A stretch of 49,306 nucleotides of DNA from Pseudomonas defluvii. GTDB taxonomy: Bacteria; Pseudomonadota; Gammaproteobacteria; Pseudomonadales; Pseudomonadaceae. The stretch's first letter is position 1; each line of letters opens with the position of its first letter. Under the pieces are notes generated by a model. That model saw nothing but the letters and a program-made list of their open reading frames with translations, was not told the DNA's origin and searched no databases. This document shows positions 1-12,601 of the stretch, in pieces. The stretch is from the NCBI RefSeq assembly GCF_001695625.1, contig NZ_MBPN01000034.1, forward strand, positions 1 to 49,306. Reading direction: 5' to 3'. A program made the translations under genes and the position numbers.

Positions 1-12
1 TGAGAGCCTACA
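1..12. mobile_element. Putative end of a second Tn7-like element, cut by the window edge
   Basis: The 12 bases ending at 12 read, in reverse complement, TGTAGGCTCTCA. This matches 10 of 12 bases of the terminal sequence TGTAGGTTCACA of the neighbouring element at 18-7906. The two ends are separated only by the 5-bp GCTAA target duplication. This is what is expected if a later element inserted next to an older one at the same gyrB attachment site. Only 12 bases are visible, so the call depends on sequence to the left of the window. Confidence 0.45.
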
Positions 13-17
13 GCTAA
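13..17. repeat. Left copy of the 5-bp target-site duplication (GCTAA)
   Basis: GCTAA immediately precedes the element's first base. The same five bases follow its last base at 7907-7911, directly next to the gyrB stop codon. Five base pairs is the duplication length expected of Tn7-like transposition. Confidence 0.7.
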
Positions 18-150
18 TGTAGGTTCACAAAATAGATGATTCGGTTGCCCCTGCAAACATTGACGAAAACTCACCTTTTCTGTGAGGCCGCCGGTTAGGT
101 CTCACAAAAAAAATGAGAAGAGCCTATTCGCCTCACACAATAGTTGGTTC
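18..150 (+). repeat. Left-end array of transposase-binding-like repeats
   Basis: Three spaced copies of a motif TCACAnAATAG(A/T)TGnTTC are seen: 25-42 (terminal), a degenerate copy at 102-119, and a good copy at 133-150. In Tn7 the left end has three separated TnsB sites within about 150 bp, so both number and spread fit. The 102-119 copy is weak because its centre is a run of A. Binding by a TnsB-like protein is inferred. Confidence 0.55.
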
Positions 151-161
151 CACGTGGAACA
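146..161. other. parS: parS-like site inside the left end of the Tn7-like element
   Basis: The 14-bp palindrome GTTCCACGTGGAAC (147-160) plus flanks matches the Pseudomonas parS 16-mer TGTTCCACGTGGAACA at 15 of 16 positions; the first base is G. It overlaps the innermost end repeat (133-150). It lies in non-coding DNA, unlike the two sites in recF. ParB binding is expected from the near-perfect match but not shown. Confidence 0.7.
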
Positions 162-333
162 TGGGCGCGCAGGCGAACCGGCTGAGTGAATCGCCTCTTG
201 TTTTCCTGAACACATCCAGCAGCACGGCCAGGTCCCTCAAAAAACTCCGCACCCACTGGATAAATACACAGTTAGCCCCCATCTTGTGTTCCAGGGCCAG
301 CGCACCGCTGTCTCCCACAGTGAGGAAAGATCT

Positions 334-741
334 ATGCGTTTGATGCTTCAGGCTGTGTTTTCGTTGGCTGTTCCCCTTGCTATGCTAGCTGGCACCAGTG
401 AAGCGAGCGAAATCGCACGTGTTGAATTTCCAGCGAATCAAGGGAATTACGTTCAGGCCTATGAGAGCGGTGGAACCAAATGGATCGAGCTTGTAACTGT
501 CGATGCCAACGGCCACCGTCGTACTGCTAAGGGGACGGTTTCGCCCGGAAAGGGTGCTGATTTCTCCAAGCGGCTTTACGAGGTCTCAGCTGATTTTGGT
601 CCATGTGGTACAGGGGAATTGATGCAGCCGGACTACGTCGGTAAAACTGTTTACTTTCAGGGCTTTAAAAATGGGACAGGTACATGTGAAATCCAGAATC
701 CTCCCTATGAACTCACGCGGATCATCCGTCAAGTCGACTGA
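334..741 (+). CDS. Small secreted protein of unknown function
   Basis: This encodes 135 residues. The ATG at 334 is preceded by GAGGAAAG, a good ribosome-binding site, and is preferred over an upstream in-frame ATG at 286 with no such site. The N-terminus (MRLMLQAVFSLAVPLAMLAG) is a typical Sec signal peptide with likely cleavage near residue 24-26. The mature part has two cysteines (in FGPCGTG and GTCEIQ) that could form a disulphide, and repeated Gly-Thr turns suggesting a small beta-rich periplasmic or secreted domain. I do not recognise the family. It is the only cargo gene on the plus strand apart from the insertion sequence, and no operon partner is visible. Confidence 0.65.
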   Translation: MRLMLQAVFSLAVPLAMLAGTSEASEIARVEFPANQGNYVQAYESGGTKWIELVTVDANGHRRTAKGTVSPGKGADFSKRLYEVSADFGPCGTGELMQPDYVGKTVYFQGFKNGTGTCEIQNPPYELTRIIRQVD

Positions 742-1285
742 GAACTCCAAGTTTGACTGACGAGAGTCGCTGAGGATCTCGTAAGTTTCTAGTCAACAGC
801 GACAAAGAGAAAGGGGCCGCTGTTTTTAGGCGAACTCTTTCTGCTAGAGGCACGTTAGGATGAGGAGTAGTCGCAGCGATCCTTTAGCTCCCAGTCTAGC
901 GACCTTGGGTTCAGAATCCGACCGGCAATGCCCGCCGTCACTACTTCAGAGGAACCAGCTTCCTCTGCTGCCAAAATCGCGGGGGGGCTCATACTGGTAC
1001 CCAGGCCCGACTAATGCGCAGTTGCAGCCCTCGATTGCAAGGCTATCCTACGCTGCACGCGTGTCAATCAAAATCCGATGCATCACTTTGGTTCACAGAG
1101 GTGAACAATCCATCTGACGCGGTGTAAACGCAATCTACGACATAGCCATATTCTTTAAGGCCTTGCGGTTGTTGGCCTCCGCAGAAGCACCTGATCCCTG
1201 AGCTTCAATAATGAAGCTAAGCAGGGAAATGACCTGAAGTAGAAGTACGCGTCGTGCGCGATCAGCGCACGACCCGTATTTTCTC
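742..1285. other. Non-coding stretch in element cargo
   Basis: No convincing gene was found. The one open frame on the plus strand (860-1117) has no ribosome-binding site and an unnatural, proline- and serine-rich composition. No clear terminator with a T tract follows the secreted-protein gene. Confidence 0.5.
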
Positions 1286-1510
1286 TCACCCGTCGATCCC
1301 GATGCGCTTGAGGCTTTCAAGGGCCTTTCCACACTCAGGTGAGCCGTGCCGTAAGCCGCAGGCCAATGCAGCTTTGAGGCTGATGACACCGGCTACGAAA
1401 CCGACTTGATTGCCGACCTCATGTCCGTTCGCAAATCCCTGATCATAGGCAATTTCCACAAGTGCATTGATCGCCGCCAGGGTGTCTTGTTTTTTGGTAC
1501 TGTTCTGCAT
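1286..1510 (-). CDS. Hypothetical protein, 74 residues
   Basis: This is a short but plausible gene. On the minus strand the ATG is preceded by GGAG about 6 nt upstream. The product (MQNSTKKQDTLAAINALVEI...) is predicted to be largely helical, with a Gly-rich middle (GFANGHEVGNQVGFVAGVIS) and two cysteines (ACGLRHGSPECG) spaced like a possible disulphide or metal pair. There is no signal peptide or evident membrane segment. It is encoded on the same strand as the next gene (1638-2663) with a 127-bp gap. The family is not recognised. Confidence 0.5.
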   Translation of the reverse strand: MQNSTKKQDTLAAINALVEIAYDQGFANGHEVGNQVGFVAGVISLKAALACGLRHGSPECGKALESLKRIGIDG

Positions 1511-1637
1511 ATCTACTCCGCGAGCATTCAGCTCATATCGCTCGGTTAGGTGGCGGCGCCTTCAGGTTTGGGGTGAGCGAATCCCGCTCCCATAGCCAAT
1601 CCCTAACGGGGGGCATAGCCCGCCACCGTAAGAAAAA

Positions 1638-2663
1638 TCAGCTATTGAGAGCAGGTGTCTTGTTTTGGTCACCCGTGCTGCTCGCCTCACCGCACTGGCA
1701 CTGAGTGGGTACATCCGGATAGTCGCTGTGATTCTCAATGAACAGCGTTCGGCAGGTTTCGCACCCATGGATCCGGGGCAGGGATTTAAGGCCGCTCGGC
1801 AGCACATCGCTCAGAGGCTCGTTATGCCAAGGAGCCCCGTCAAGGATCCTGGAGCGAAGGATGTTTCCCAGCCGCCAGGTGTCACTTTGTGCGCGCCAAG
1901 ACCACATCGGTGCAGAAAGCGAATACTGGATGAAGGTCTCTTGTGACTGCTTGGCGAGCGGGTACTTGGGGCGGGTCCAGCCGGAATCGATGATGCTGAA
2001 CCCCATGCCCATTTCTGCGCTCGGATGGGTCTGTTCACCAAAGAAACGGTCATGCGTCGCTGGAGCGGTCGCATGATGGTCAGTCGGCGGGAATACCCAC
2101 AGATAACACTCACCTCGGTTGACCATGCTGATGAGTTCGCTTGGCCCTCGCATAGGGAAATTTGCAGCCAGGGCGAAGCGATCCTTCCACGACATTTTGG
2201 GAGGCGGCGCAATACCAGCAGCGATCGCCAACGTGGCAGTCTTGGGGATGAAGCGATCGCCTAGCTCGTTCAGATCCAGATTTTTGCAGAGGGCCTTGAA
2301 AGCCTTTTTGCGAGTCTTCGAGGTGAAGGAGGGGTCAAGAAGCAGGCGAACCTGGTTCACGCCGATTCCCGCGGTTCGTAGCACCTCGATGACTTCTTCT
2401 GCCACACCGACTGCTTGAAGATCGGTCAATCCTAAGCACTTTTTCGCGCGCTCGACCGCCGCGTAGAGGTTGTACTGCCGAGTCTCGTTGTCACGATAGA
2501 CCTGGATTGGCAGCTTGTCTTGGGAGGCAACTTGCGGTGCAACGGAGCCGATCGCCGCGTGGAACAGCTGGTGGATGTCCTGATGAGAGTAAGGACGGCC
2601 AGAAGCCGAGAACGAGGCGTGCAGCTGAGCAGCGAGAGGTTGAAGCAGCTTTTTTGCAGACAT
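1638..2663 (-). CDS. Hypothetical protein with C-terminal cysteine cluster, 341 residues
   Basis: The frame is long and well formed. GGGGAT lies about 5 nt before the ATG. The N-terminal third (residues 1-110) looks helical and Lys/Ala-rich. The middle has many Trp/Tyr/Pro residues (WVFPP, WSWRAQSDTWRLG). The C-terminus carries CETC near residue 300 followed by CQCG about 22 residues later, a likely single zinc ribbon. There is no signal peptide, membrane segment or Walker motif. I do not recognise a family. It is not an obvious TniQ/TnsD: it is short, and its cysteines are C-terminal rather than in an N-terminal cluster. It is cargo of the Tn7-like element, and any role in target choice or defence would be speculation. 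Confidence 0.7.
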   Translation of the reverse strand: MSAKKLLQPLAAQLHASFSASGRPYSHQDIHQLFHAAIGSVAPQVASQDKLPIQVYRDNETRQYNLYAAVERAKKCLGLTDLQAVGVAEEVIEVLRTAGIGVNQVRLLLDPSFTSKTRKKAFKALCKNLDLNELGDRFIPKTATLAIAAGIAPPPKMSWKDRFALAANFPMRGPSELISMVNRGECYLWVFPPTDHHATAPATHDRFFGEQTHPSAEMGMGFSIIDSGWTRPKYPLAKQSQETFIQYSLSAPMWSWRAQSDTWRLGNILRSRILDGAPWHNEPLSDVLPSGLKSLPRIHGCETCRTLFIENHSDYPDVPTQCQCGEASSTGDQNKTPALNS

Positions 2664-3150
2664 GACTATCCCCTAATGAGCGACGTTGGGGTAGCTGCGC
2701 TTGTAGGGCCGTTAGACGCGAAGCTGGACGTCGAATCAGGTTCAATCATGAGTAGGAGTCGAGTTTGATTTGCTTGCACGGCCACCATGCAAAACCCGAC
2801 GCGGTAATCACACCAGATTCGTCGGGTTTTGGCAATAGGGTCCTCGGGTGAGCGAGGGCAGATAGGAGGAGGACGCTCCTGCTCGATCACGTCAGAAGCG
2901 GGAAAGCCAGAAGCACATTGAGTGCTTCCGGCTCAATCGTTCGCCCAGAATCAAGGAGTGCCGGGTAGCACGCGACATCTAGAGCTGCGGCTTTGCTCGC
3001 CAGGATCAACTGAATCCCCTTACAGAGGGATCTACAAATTGACCCAGACTAGCTTCTGCACAGGCACTGGTAATGCGGCCCTCGAACCACCTATTTTTTA
3101 GAGCTCTTCAAAATATCTCTGGGTCTAATCATCAATAAATTGTAACTTAG
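2664..3150. other. Intergenic region between two cargo genes
   Basis: No supported gene was found here. The only structure seen is the strong inverted repeat at 2790-2831, listed separately. Confidence 0.5.
2790..2831 (-). terminator. Stem-loop, probable terminator downstream of the PIN-like gene
   Basis: CAAAACCCGACG (2790-2801) pairs perfectly with CGTCGGGTTTTG (2820-2831) across an 18-nt loop. The stem carries T4 on the descending arm in either direction, so it may stop transcription both ways. It lies about 320 bp beyond the end of the PIN-like gene and 127 bp before the start of the 341-residue gene, and could insulate the two. Confidence 0.5.
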
Positions 3151-5453
3151 CTATGTAGATGACGGAAGAGCGGTCGGGTCGATTTTACTTACCACGCCAG
3201 TGGAGAAATCAATATCATAATTAGCGGAAATTCTTGCCAGCGTGCTTCGCTCCCTCAATAACTCATTGAATTTCCTTTGATTACGCACTGACCTGTTCTT
3301 GGTTAGAATACGAGATGCTATTTTTGCAGAGATCAATGGCACGCCTACCACAGAGGAAGCACAAAGAATTTGGATTAATAAATGTTTTCCAACATTTAAC
3401 CCCCAGAAATTTGCAGCAACAGCCGCGGCAAAGCCTATGCCTAATACAAATCTCCAAATAATCTTAGATCTCTTCTCCTCAATGGAAATACTCTTGAACA
3501 AAAGGTCCTGTAGGTCTTCAATTTCCCTGCTAACTGACTCTTCGTCCCTCCGCTGCTGTTGTAATTTTAGCTCATGAATTTCTTCGTTTTTCGAAACAAG
3601 CTCGGCAGTAATGTCGTCTATGGATTTTTGGTTGAGCTGTATTGCTTTTTCCTTGGATTTTAATTCAAGCGCAAGTTTACTTTTCGCTTCTTCGCTTTGG
3701 AAATTTATTTTGCGCTGGGAAGATAAAATATCATTAATTTCTTGCTGGTGCCTAGCTGCCTGCTCTTCTTCTTTCGCTATGTGCTCCAAAGCCATTGAAT
3801 CCCGAATCTCGGTTTCAAAGTCCACGAAGGCACGCTCAGCATCAGCCAGGTTGTCAATTACTGGGGTTTGATTAAGCAAATAGATTGCGCGATGTTGCGA
3901 AGATCGCAGGCTTGTCATCATTTCAACAAAGCTATCAGCTTTATCTCCAGATGCTTCTTTCAGAAAGTTTGTGACTTTTGATAGCAAAAAATGGTTGGGC
4001 TCAAGTGCTGAGGCGCAGTTGGCCAGCAATTTCTGGTGAGTGAGCTCTGTAGATGCAGCACTACCATACAGAACAAAAATTAGGCCCGCCATGTAGCGCC
4101 CAGTTACAGCCGGTGGTGTATAGTTCTCCTTATAAGCCAAGTTGGCAATTGTAAAGTCAAAAGATACTGATGCAACTTTAACGTTTTCCGTTACAAAAAT
4201 GTGCTGACATTCATGGAAGTAGTTTCGGGAATTGATTTTTCCAGCCCTGAGCCTCATGACTCCTGCAACAGCCTCTGCGTCCCTCTGGCGAGCGTGCAAT
4301 GCGTACGACCCTAGATCCCTAGTTAAATTCTCTACCTGCTCTTCCGAGAAATAGGACACGTTTTTAGATACAGGTATGACATAAATTTGCCTGCTCTTAA
4401 GATAGCCCTCTACATCAGTCAATATGAGCTGAACCTGTGAGCGGAACGCGGCACTACCCATGCGTCTATGGGTTGCCCGCCTTATACCTGTCCCATCTTG
4501 AGTAGTGGCAGATCTCAAGTTATCTCTGAGCTCGTCAACATGCGGCTTGAATATATATAAAGAGGCACCTTTTTCTCTTAGACTGTCAATGAGAAGCTTA
4601 GTATGAGCACTTACCAGCTCCTCATTTAAATCTAAATACGACATCACCAGCGGCGCATCCAGGTATAGACGAAGTGATTGCAGCGTAAAAGAGCTATTTG
4701 GCTCTCTTAGGTTGAGGATGTATTCAGCTAAAATTGCTCCTGAAGCAATGTTAATCAGTTGATTGTAGAAGTGTTTCTTATCAACACTGGTGTGCATTAC
4801 ATAAGCCGCACTGATGATTTTCATCTGTTCGACCTGAGCTTGCGATGGCCTACCACTTAATGAGTTATAATCGCCATTTGAAATGTCCTCGTTCTCGTCA
4901 TTTTCCGTAGGACGCAACTGCAATAGCCTGCTGCTCCGAGGATTGTTGTTGCTTGGTCTTAACAGACTTATTTGGAAGTCGGCTGTTGCAATCTGGTTGA
5001 AAAAGTGCTTGCGGAGTAGTTCCTCCGGCATTTCAATCCTGGACTTTTCTATTACAGTTTTAGAATAGCCAATAAAATCCTCTAGTATTTCTTCGATATC
5101 ACTTTCTGTTGTCGTCGTTAGTCCATCATCGGTTTTCTCGTTGTACTTGTACATCGCTCCCGAACGATTACTACTTGTCTTGCTTATAATATTGGCTTTT
5201 TCCATCCGAGGCACAAGCTCATCTAACGCCCAAGGATGCACATCAATACCATATAATTTTTTAGTTCTTTGCTTAAATGGTCGCGTTCGAAATATTTCCC
5301 CGACTGTTCTTTAGCAATCGGAGCAATCAACGGCACTAGACCTGTCAATATATCATTCTGCGCGCCAGTCTGAGCTAAGTAAGCATATGCAAGAAGTGGG
5401 CGCTCATAATCTATTTTCATTCTGACTGCCTCTGTCATTGCGCCTTGTTGCAT
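3151..5453 (-). CDS. PIN-like nuclease/coiled-coil/membrane protein encoded across a -1 frameshift
   Basis: The gene begins at the ATG at 5453 (AAGGA 7 nt upstream). The first frame stops after 76 codons (5223). At 5262-5256 it contains A AAA AAT in the exact phase of a -1 slippery heptamer. Slipping there joins a frame that continues to 3151 and would give about 767 residues. The second frame has no ribosome-binding site at its own GTG (5241), and its upstream residues (LYGIDVHPW) continue a helical N-terminal domain naturally. In fused numbering, Asp266 (LYLDAPL), Glu308 (HVDELRD), Asp392 (RQRDAEA) and the T422/N424 motif (FVTENVK) match a PIN-like metal site. A coiled coil (about 555-660) and two membrane helices (about 663-685, 690-712) follow. 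A membrane-tethered nuclease with a defence-type role is plausible but inferred. Alternatives are a frameshifted pseudogene or a homopolymer error. Confidence 0.6.
5256..5262 (-). promoter_or_regulatory. Candidate -1 ribosomal frameshift site (A AAA AAT)
   Basis: The zero frame reads CTA AAA AAT, so the heptamer A AAA AAT has the X XXY YYZ form. Slipping back by one leads into TTA TAT GGT ATT GAT and the long open frame. The zero-frame stop is about 33 nt downstream. I see no obvious upstream Shine-Dalgarno-like stimulator or strong downstream hairpin, which weakens the programmed interpretation. Confidence 0.4.
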
Positions 5454-5839
5454 TTTCTGTCCTTAGGATGTAAGAGATGCCAAACAGATAAGGCATATTG
5501 ATATCATTCTGCTTCAACATGCTGATGCTTTTCAAGCGGGAGGTCTTAACGCTTGTGAGCTAGTAATTGTTGGGAACACTCATACCTCTTCTTCTACCCG
5601 ATGCGGACGAGCTGAAAGAGGTGATCTACTCAGTACCGATCCCGTCTTGCTCCTCTCTCAGATTGGGGAAGAATTTTCCACGACACGGTTTTTCTTCTGA
5701 CAGAAAGTCGCACTCGTTTCGCCCGGAGCGAAATTGATCGAGCCTGGTTCGCTCATTGTTGCGTCGCTGCGACATCTGTGAAGTCAACTTTGATCAAAGT
5801 TACGCGCAGGGTGCCCCAGCATTGGGTAATGCCTCTCGA
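5454..5839. other. Intergenic region upstream of the PIN-like gene
   Basis: No gene is supported here. The promoter of the PIN-like gene must lie here, but no convincing -35/-10 pair was identified. Confidence 0.45.
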
Positions 5840-6046
5840 TCAATTGGCGGTACAAGGCTGACGGCCCAGCGCACTGAGCTGATACTCGTTTACAGCTCGA
5901 AATTGCATTTCAGCTATCTGACGAAGGCGCTGGATTTCATGATCAGGACAACCATTGAGCTGAGCTTCGTGATAACGCTTCATCGCCTCGACAGCGTCGG
6001 TGTACAAGGGATGGTCGGGAAAAATGATCGGAAATTTTTTTGTCAC
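5840..6046 (-). CDS. Hypothetical protein, 68 residues
   Basis: The start codon is GTG with GAGAGG about 8-9 nt upstream. The product (MTKKFPIIFPDHPLYTDAVE...) is a compact, soluble, helix-rich protein with a conserved-looking start (FPDHPLYTDAVEAMKRYHEA) and no signal peptide. Family and function are not recognised. It is encoded on the same strand as the PIN-like gene, about 390 bp upstream of it, and could be part of the same cargo unit. Confidence 0.5.
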   Translation of the reverse strand: MTKKFPIIFPDHPLYTDAVEAMKRYHEAQLNGCPDHEIQRLRQIAEMQFRAVNEYQLSALGRQPCTAN

Positions 6047-6318
6047 TGCCCTAACCTCTCAGTGAAATGGTTGACTGTGGCTGCCTCGCCTTCACAATCT
6101 GAAAGTAAACAGCGGTCTGATAACGCAAATTCGCGAATATCTGAAGACGCTCTACCTCAGGCTCTGCCAAAGGCTGAACCCTCAGCGTTGCTTCCCGGAT
6201 TGCCTCAAACGCTTGCCTCATCGCGCCCGATCAATGAGCGCTTCCCAATCACAGTGTAGTGGTCTAATGAAACCGGACACCTATTTAGGCGAGAATGCTC
6301 GCCAGATTGAGGTGTCAG

Positions 6319-7481
<1,163 letters not shown>

Positions 7482-7489
7482 CCACTACA

Positions 7490-7799
7490 AATCGGAAAAA
7501 GTTGGTCATAGATCTTATTCCAACATCCCTTCGAAATCTACAAAAAATCCAACTTGGCAACTTCCAATAAATGCCGCTTCAATACCCAGGTGTTTAAATT
7601 AATACTTAACGCGTACGCTTAATTAACTATTACATATTCAGATATTAGTTTTTAATATCCTTTGAGTCCCTCTGCTGCTCAAATTCGCCCGCCGATCCTC
7701 TGAGCATTTCCGGCGCTCCATCAGATCCCTTCCTCAACGCCCCACATTTCCATCATTTTCCCATGAGCGGAGTAGGGCGCCCCAGCAGGAATTCCAGGC
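7490..7799. other. AT-rich non-coding stretch between IS and gyrB terminator
   Basis: Positions 7500-7670 are strikingly AT-rich compared with the surrounding genome, which is consistent with acquired DNA. No gene, and no tns remnant, is apparent. Confidence 0.5.
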
Positions 7800-7825
7800 A
7801 AAAAAAAGCCCGCGAAGGCGGGCTT
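7800..7825 (-). terminator. Intrinsic terminator downstream of gyrB
   Basis: On the minus strand AAGCCCGC-CTTC-GCGGGCTT is followed by a run of T, a textbook intrinsic terminator. It lies about 82 bp inside the Tn7-like element, so gyrB transcripts would end within the element's right end. Either the element supplies this terminator or it has captured it. Confidence 0.85.
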
Positions 7826-7862
7826 GATGGTGACCGACAGGGCCCAGGGTTGCAGCCCGGCC

Positions 7863-7906
7863 GGTCAACTATTCGTGAAACGAAGCATCTATTGTGTGAA
7901 CCTACA
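7863..7906 (-). repeat. Right-end transposase-binding-like repeats
   Basis: Reading from 7906 leftward on the minus strand, the terminal motif TCACACAATAGATG (7899-7886) is followed about 20 bp further in by TCACGAATAGTTG (7878-7866), a second copy lacking one base. Tight packing of sites at the target-gene-proximal end resembles the Tn7 right end, which also faces its target gene. Confidence 0.5.
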
Positions 7907-7911
7907 GCTAA
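7907..7911. repeat. Right copy of the 5-bp target-site duplication (GCTAA)
   Basis: This matches 13-17. On the gyrB strand the order is TGA (stop), TTAGC, then the element end TGTAGG, so insertion occurred immediately downstream of the stop codon. Confidence 0.7.
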
Positions 7912-11437
<3,526 letters not shown>

Positions 11438-11457
11438 CTAGACTATGCGAGACAAGG

Positions 11458-12561
11458 TTACAGACGCATCGGCATGACGACGTATGCGGAATCGTCATTG
11501 CCTGCTTCCTGCAGCAGGGCACTGCTGTTGGAGTCAGACAGAATCAGACGAACCTGCTCGGTGGTCATGACACCCAGTACGTCCAACAGGTAGCTGACGT
11601 TGAAACCGATTTCCAACGAGCTGCCGTTGTAGTCGACGCTGATTTCCTCTTCCGCTTCTTCCTGCTCCGGGTTGTTCGCCTGAATCTTCAGCTGGGCATT
11701 GGCCAGTTGCAGACGAATACCACGGTACTTTTCGTTGGACAGAATTGCGGTACGGCTGAATGCCTCACGCAGTGCCTGACGGTCGCCCACTACCAGCTTG
11801 TCGCCGCCCTTGGGCAGCACGCGCTCGTAGTCCGGGAACTTGCCATCGACCAGCTTCGAGGTGAACGTGAACTCGCCAGTGGTTGCACGGATATGGTGTT
11901 GGCCAAGCACAATACTAACAGTGCCTTCAGGCTCGGTCAGTAGACGCGCCAGCTCAAGAATACCCTTACGTGGCACGATCACCTGATGACGATCTGCTTG
12001 ATCAATGTTTGCGCTCATCGAGCACATTGCCAGGCGATGGCCATCGGTAGCAACGGCTCGCAGTGTGCCTGTGGATACTTCCAGCAGCATACCGTTGAGG
12101 TAGTAACGAACATCCTGTTGCGCCATGGCAAAGCTGGTACGCTCGATCAATCGGCGCAGTTTGCTTTGCTCCAGGGTGCAGGTCAGCGAACCAGGGCCTT
12201 CCTCGACTGTCGGGAAATCGTTGGCAGGCAGGGTCGACAGGGTGAAGCGGCTGCGACCCGCCTTGACCAGCAGCTTTTGCTCATCGACCTTGATGTCGAT
12301 CAGCGCATCGCTCGGCAGGCTTTTGCAGATGTCCATCAGCTTGCGCGCAGGTACCGTGATCTCGCCAGGTTCGGCAGGCTCTTCCAATTGCACACGGCCA
12401 ACCAGTTCCACTTCCAGGTCGGTACCGGTAAGCGACAGTTGTTGGCCTTGGACAACCAGCAGCACGTTGGACAATACCGGCAAGGTCTGACGGCGCTCGA
12501 CGACGCCTGCGACCAGTTGCAGGGGTTTCAACAGGGCTTCGCGTTGAATGGTGAAATGCAT
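11458..12561 (-). CDS. dnaN: DNA polymerase III beta sliding clamp
   Basis: The protein (367 residues) has the family's usual three-domain length. It starts MHFTIQREALLKPLQ and ends VVMPMRL, the conserved beta-clamp C-terminus. The dimer encircles DNA and tethers polymerase III and repair polymerases. It follows dnaA by 40 bp and precedes recF by 20 bp, consistent with a dnaA-dnaN-recF-gyrB operon. Confidence 0.98.
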   Translation of the reverse strand: MHFTIQREALLKPLQLVAGVVERRQTLPVLSNVLLVVQGQQLSLTGTDLEVELVGRVQLEEPAEPGEITVPARKLMDICKSLPSDALIDIKVDEQKLLVKAGRSRFTLSTLPANDFPTVEEGPGSLTCTLEQSKLRRLIERTSFAMAQQDVRYYLNGMLLEVSTGTLRAVATDGHRLAMCSMSANIDQADRHQVIVPRKGILELARLLTEPEGTVSIVLGQHHIRATTGEFTFTSKLVDGKFPDYERVLPKGGDKLVVGDRQALREAFSRTAILSNEKYRGIRLQLANAQLKIQANNPEQEEAEEEISVDYNGSSLEIGFNVSYLLDVLGVMTTEQVRLILSDSNSSALLQEAGNDDSAYVVMPMRL

Positions 12562-12601
12562 GGTCTAGTCCCTTGCCTTTAATAAGCTGCGCTGACAGTC
12601 A

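Noticed and set aside
860..1117. 85-codon plus-strand frame in the element cargo
   Set aside because: It has no ribosome-binding site and a low-complexity composition. There is no support beyond being open.
1638..2663. The 341-residue cargo protein as a TniQ/TnsD target selector
   Set aside because: It is short, lacks the N-terminal zinc-finger and helix-turn-helix layout of that family, and its cysteines are C-terminal. No other tns gene accompanies it.
5756..6259. 167-codon plus-strand frame
   Set aside because: It runs antisense to the 68-residue gene at 5840-6046, lacks a ribosome-binding site and has an unnatural composition.
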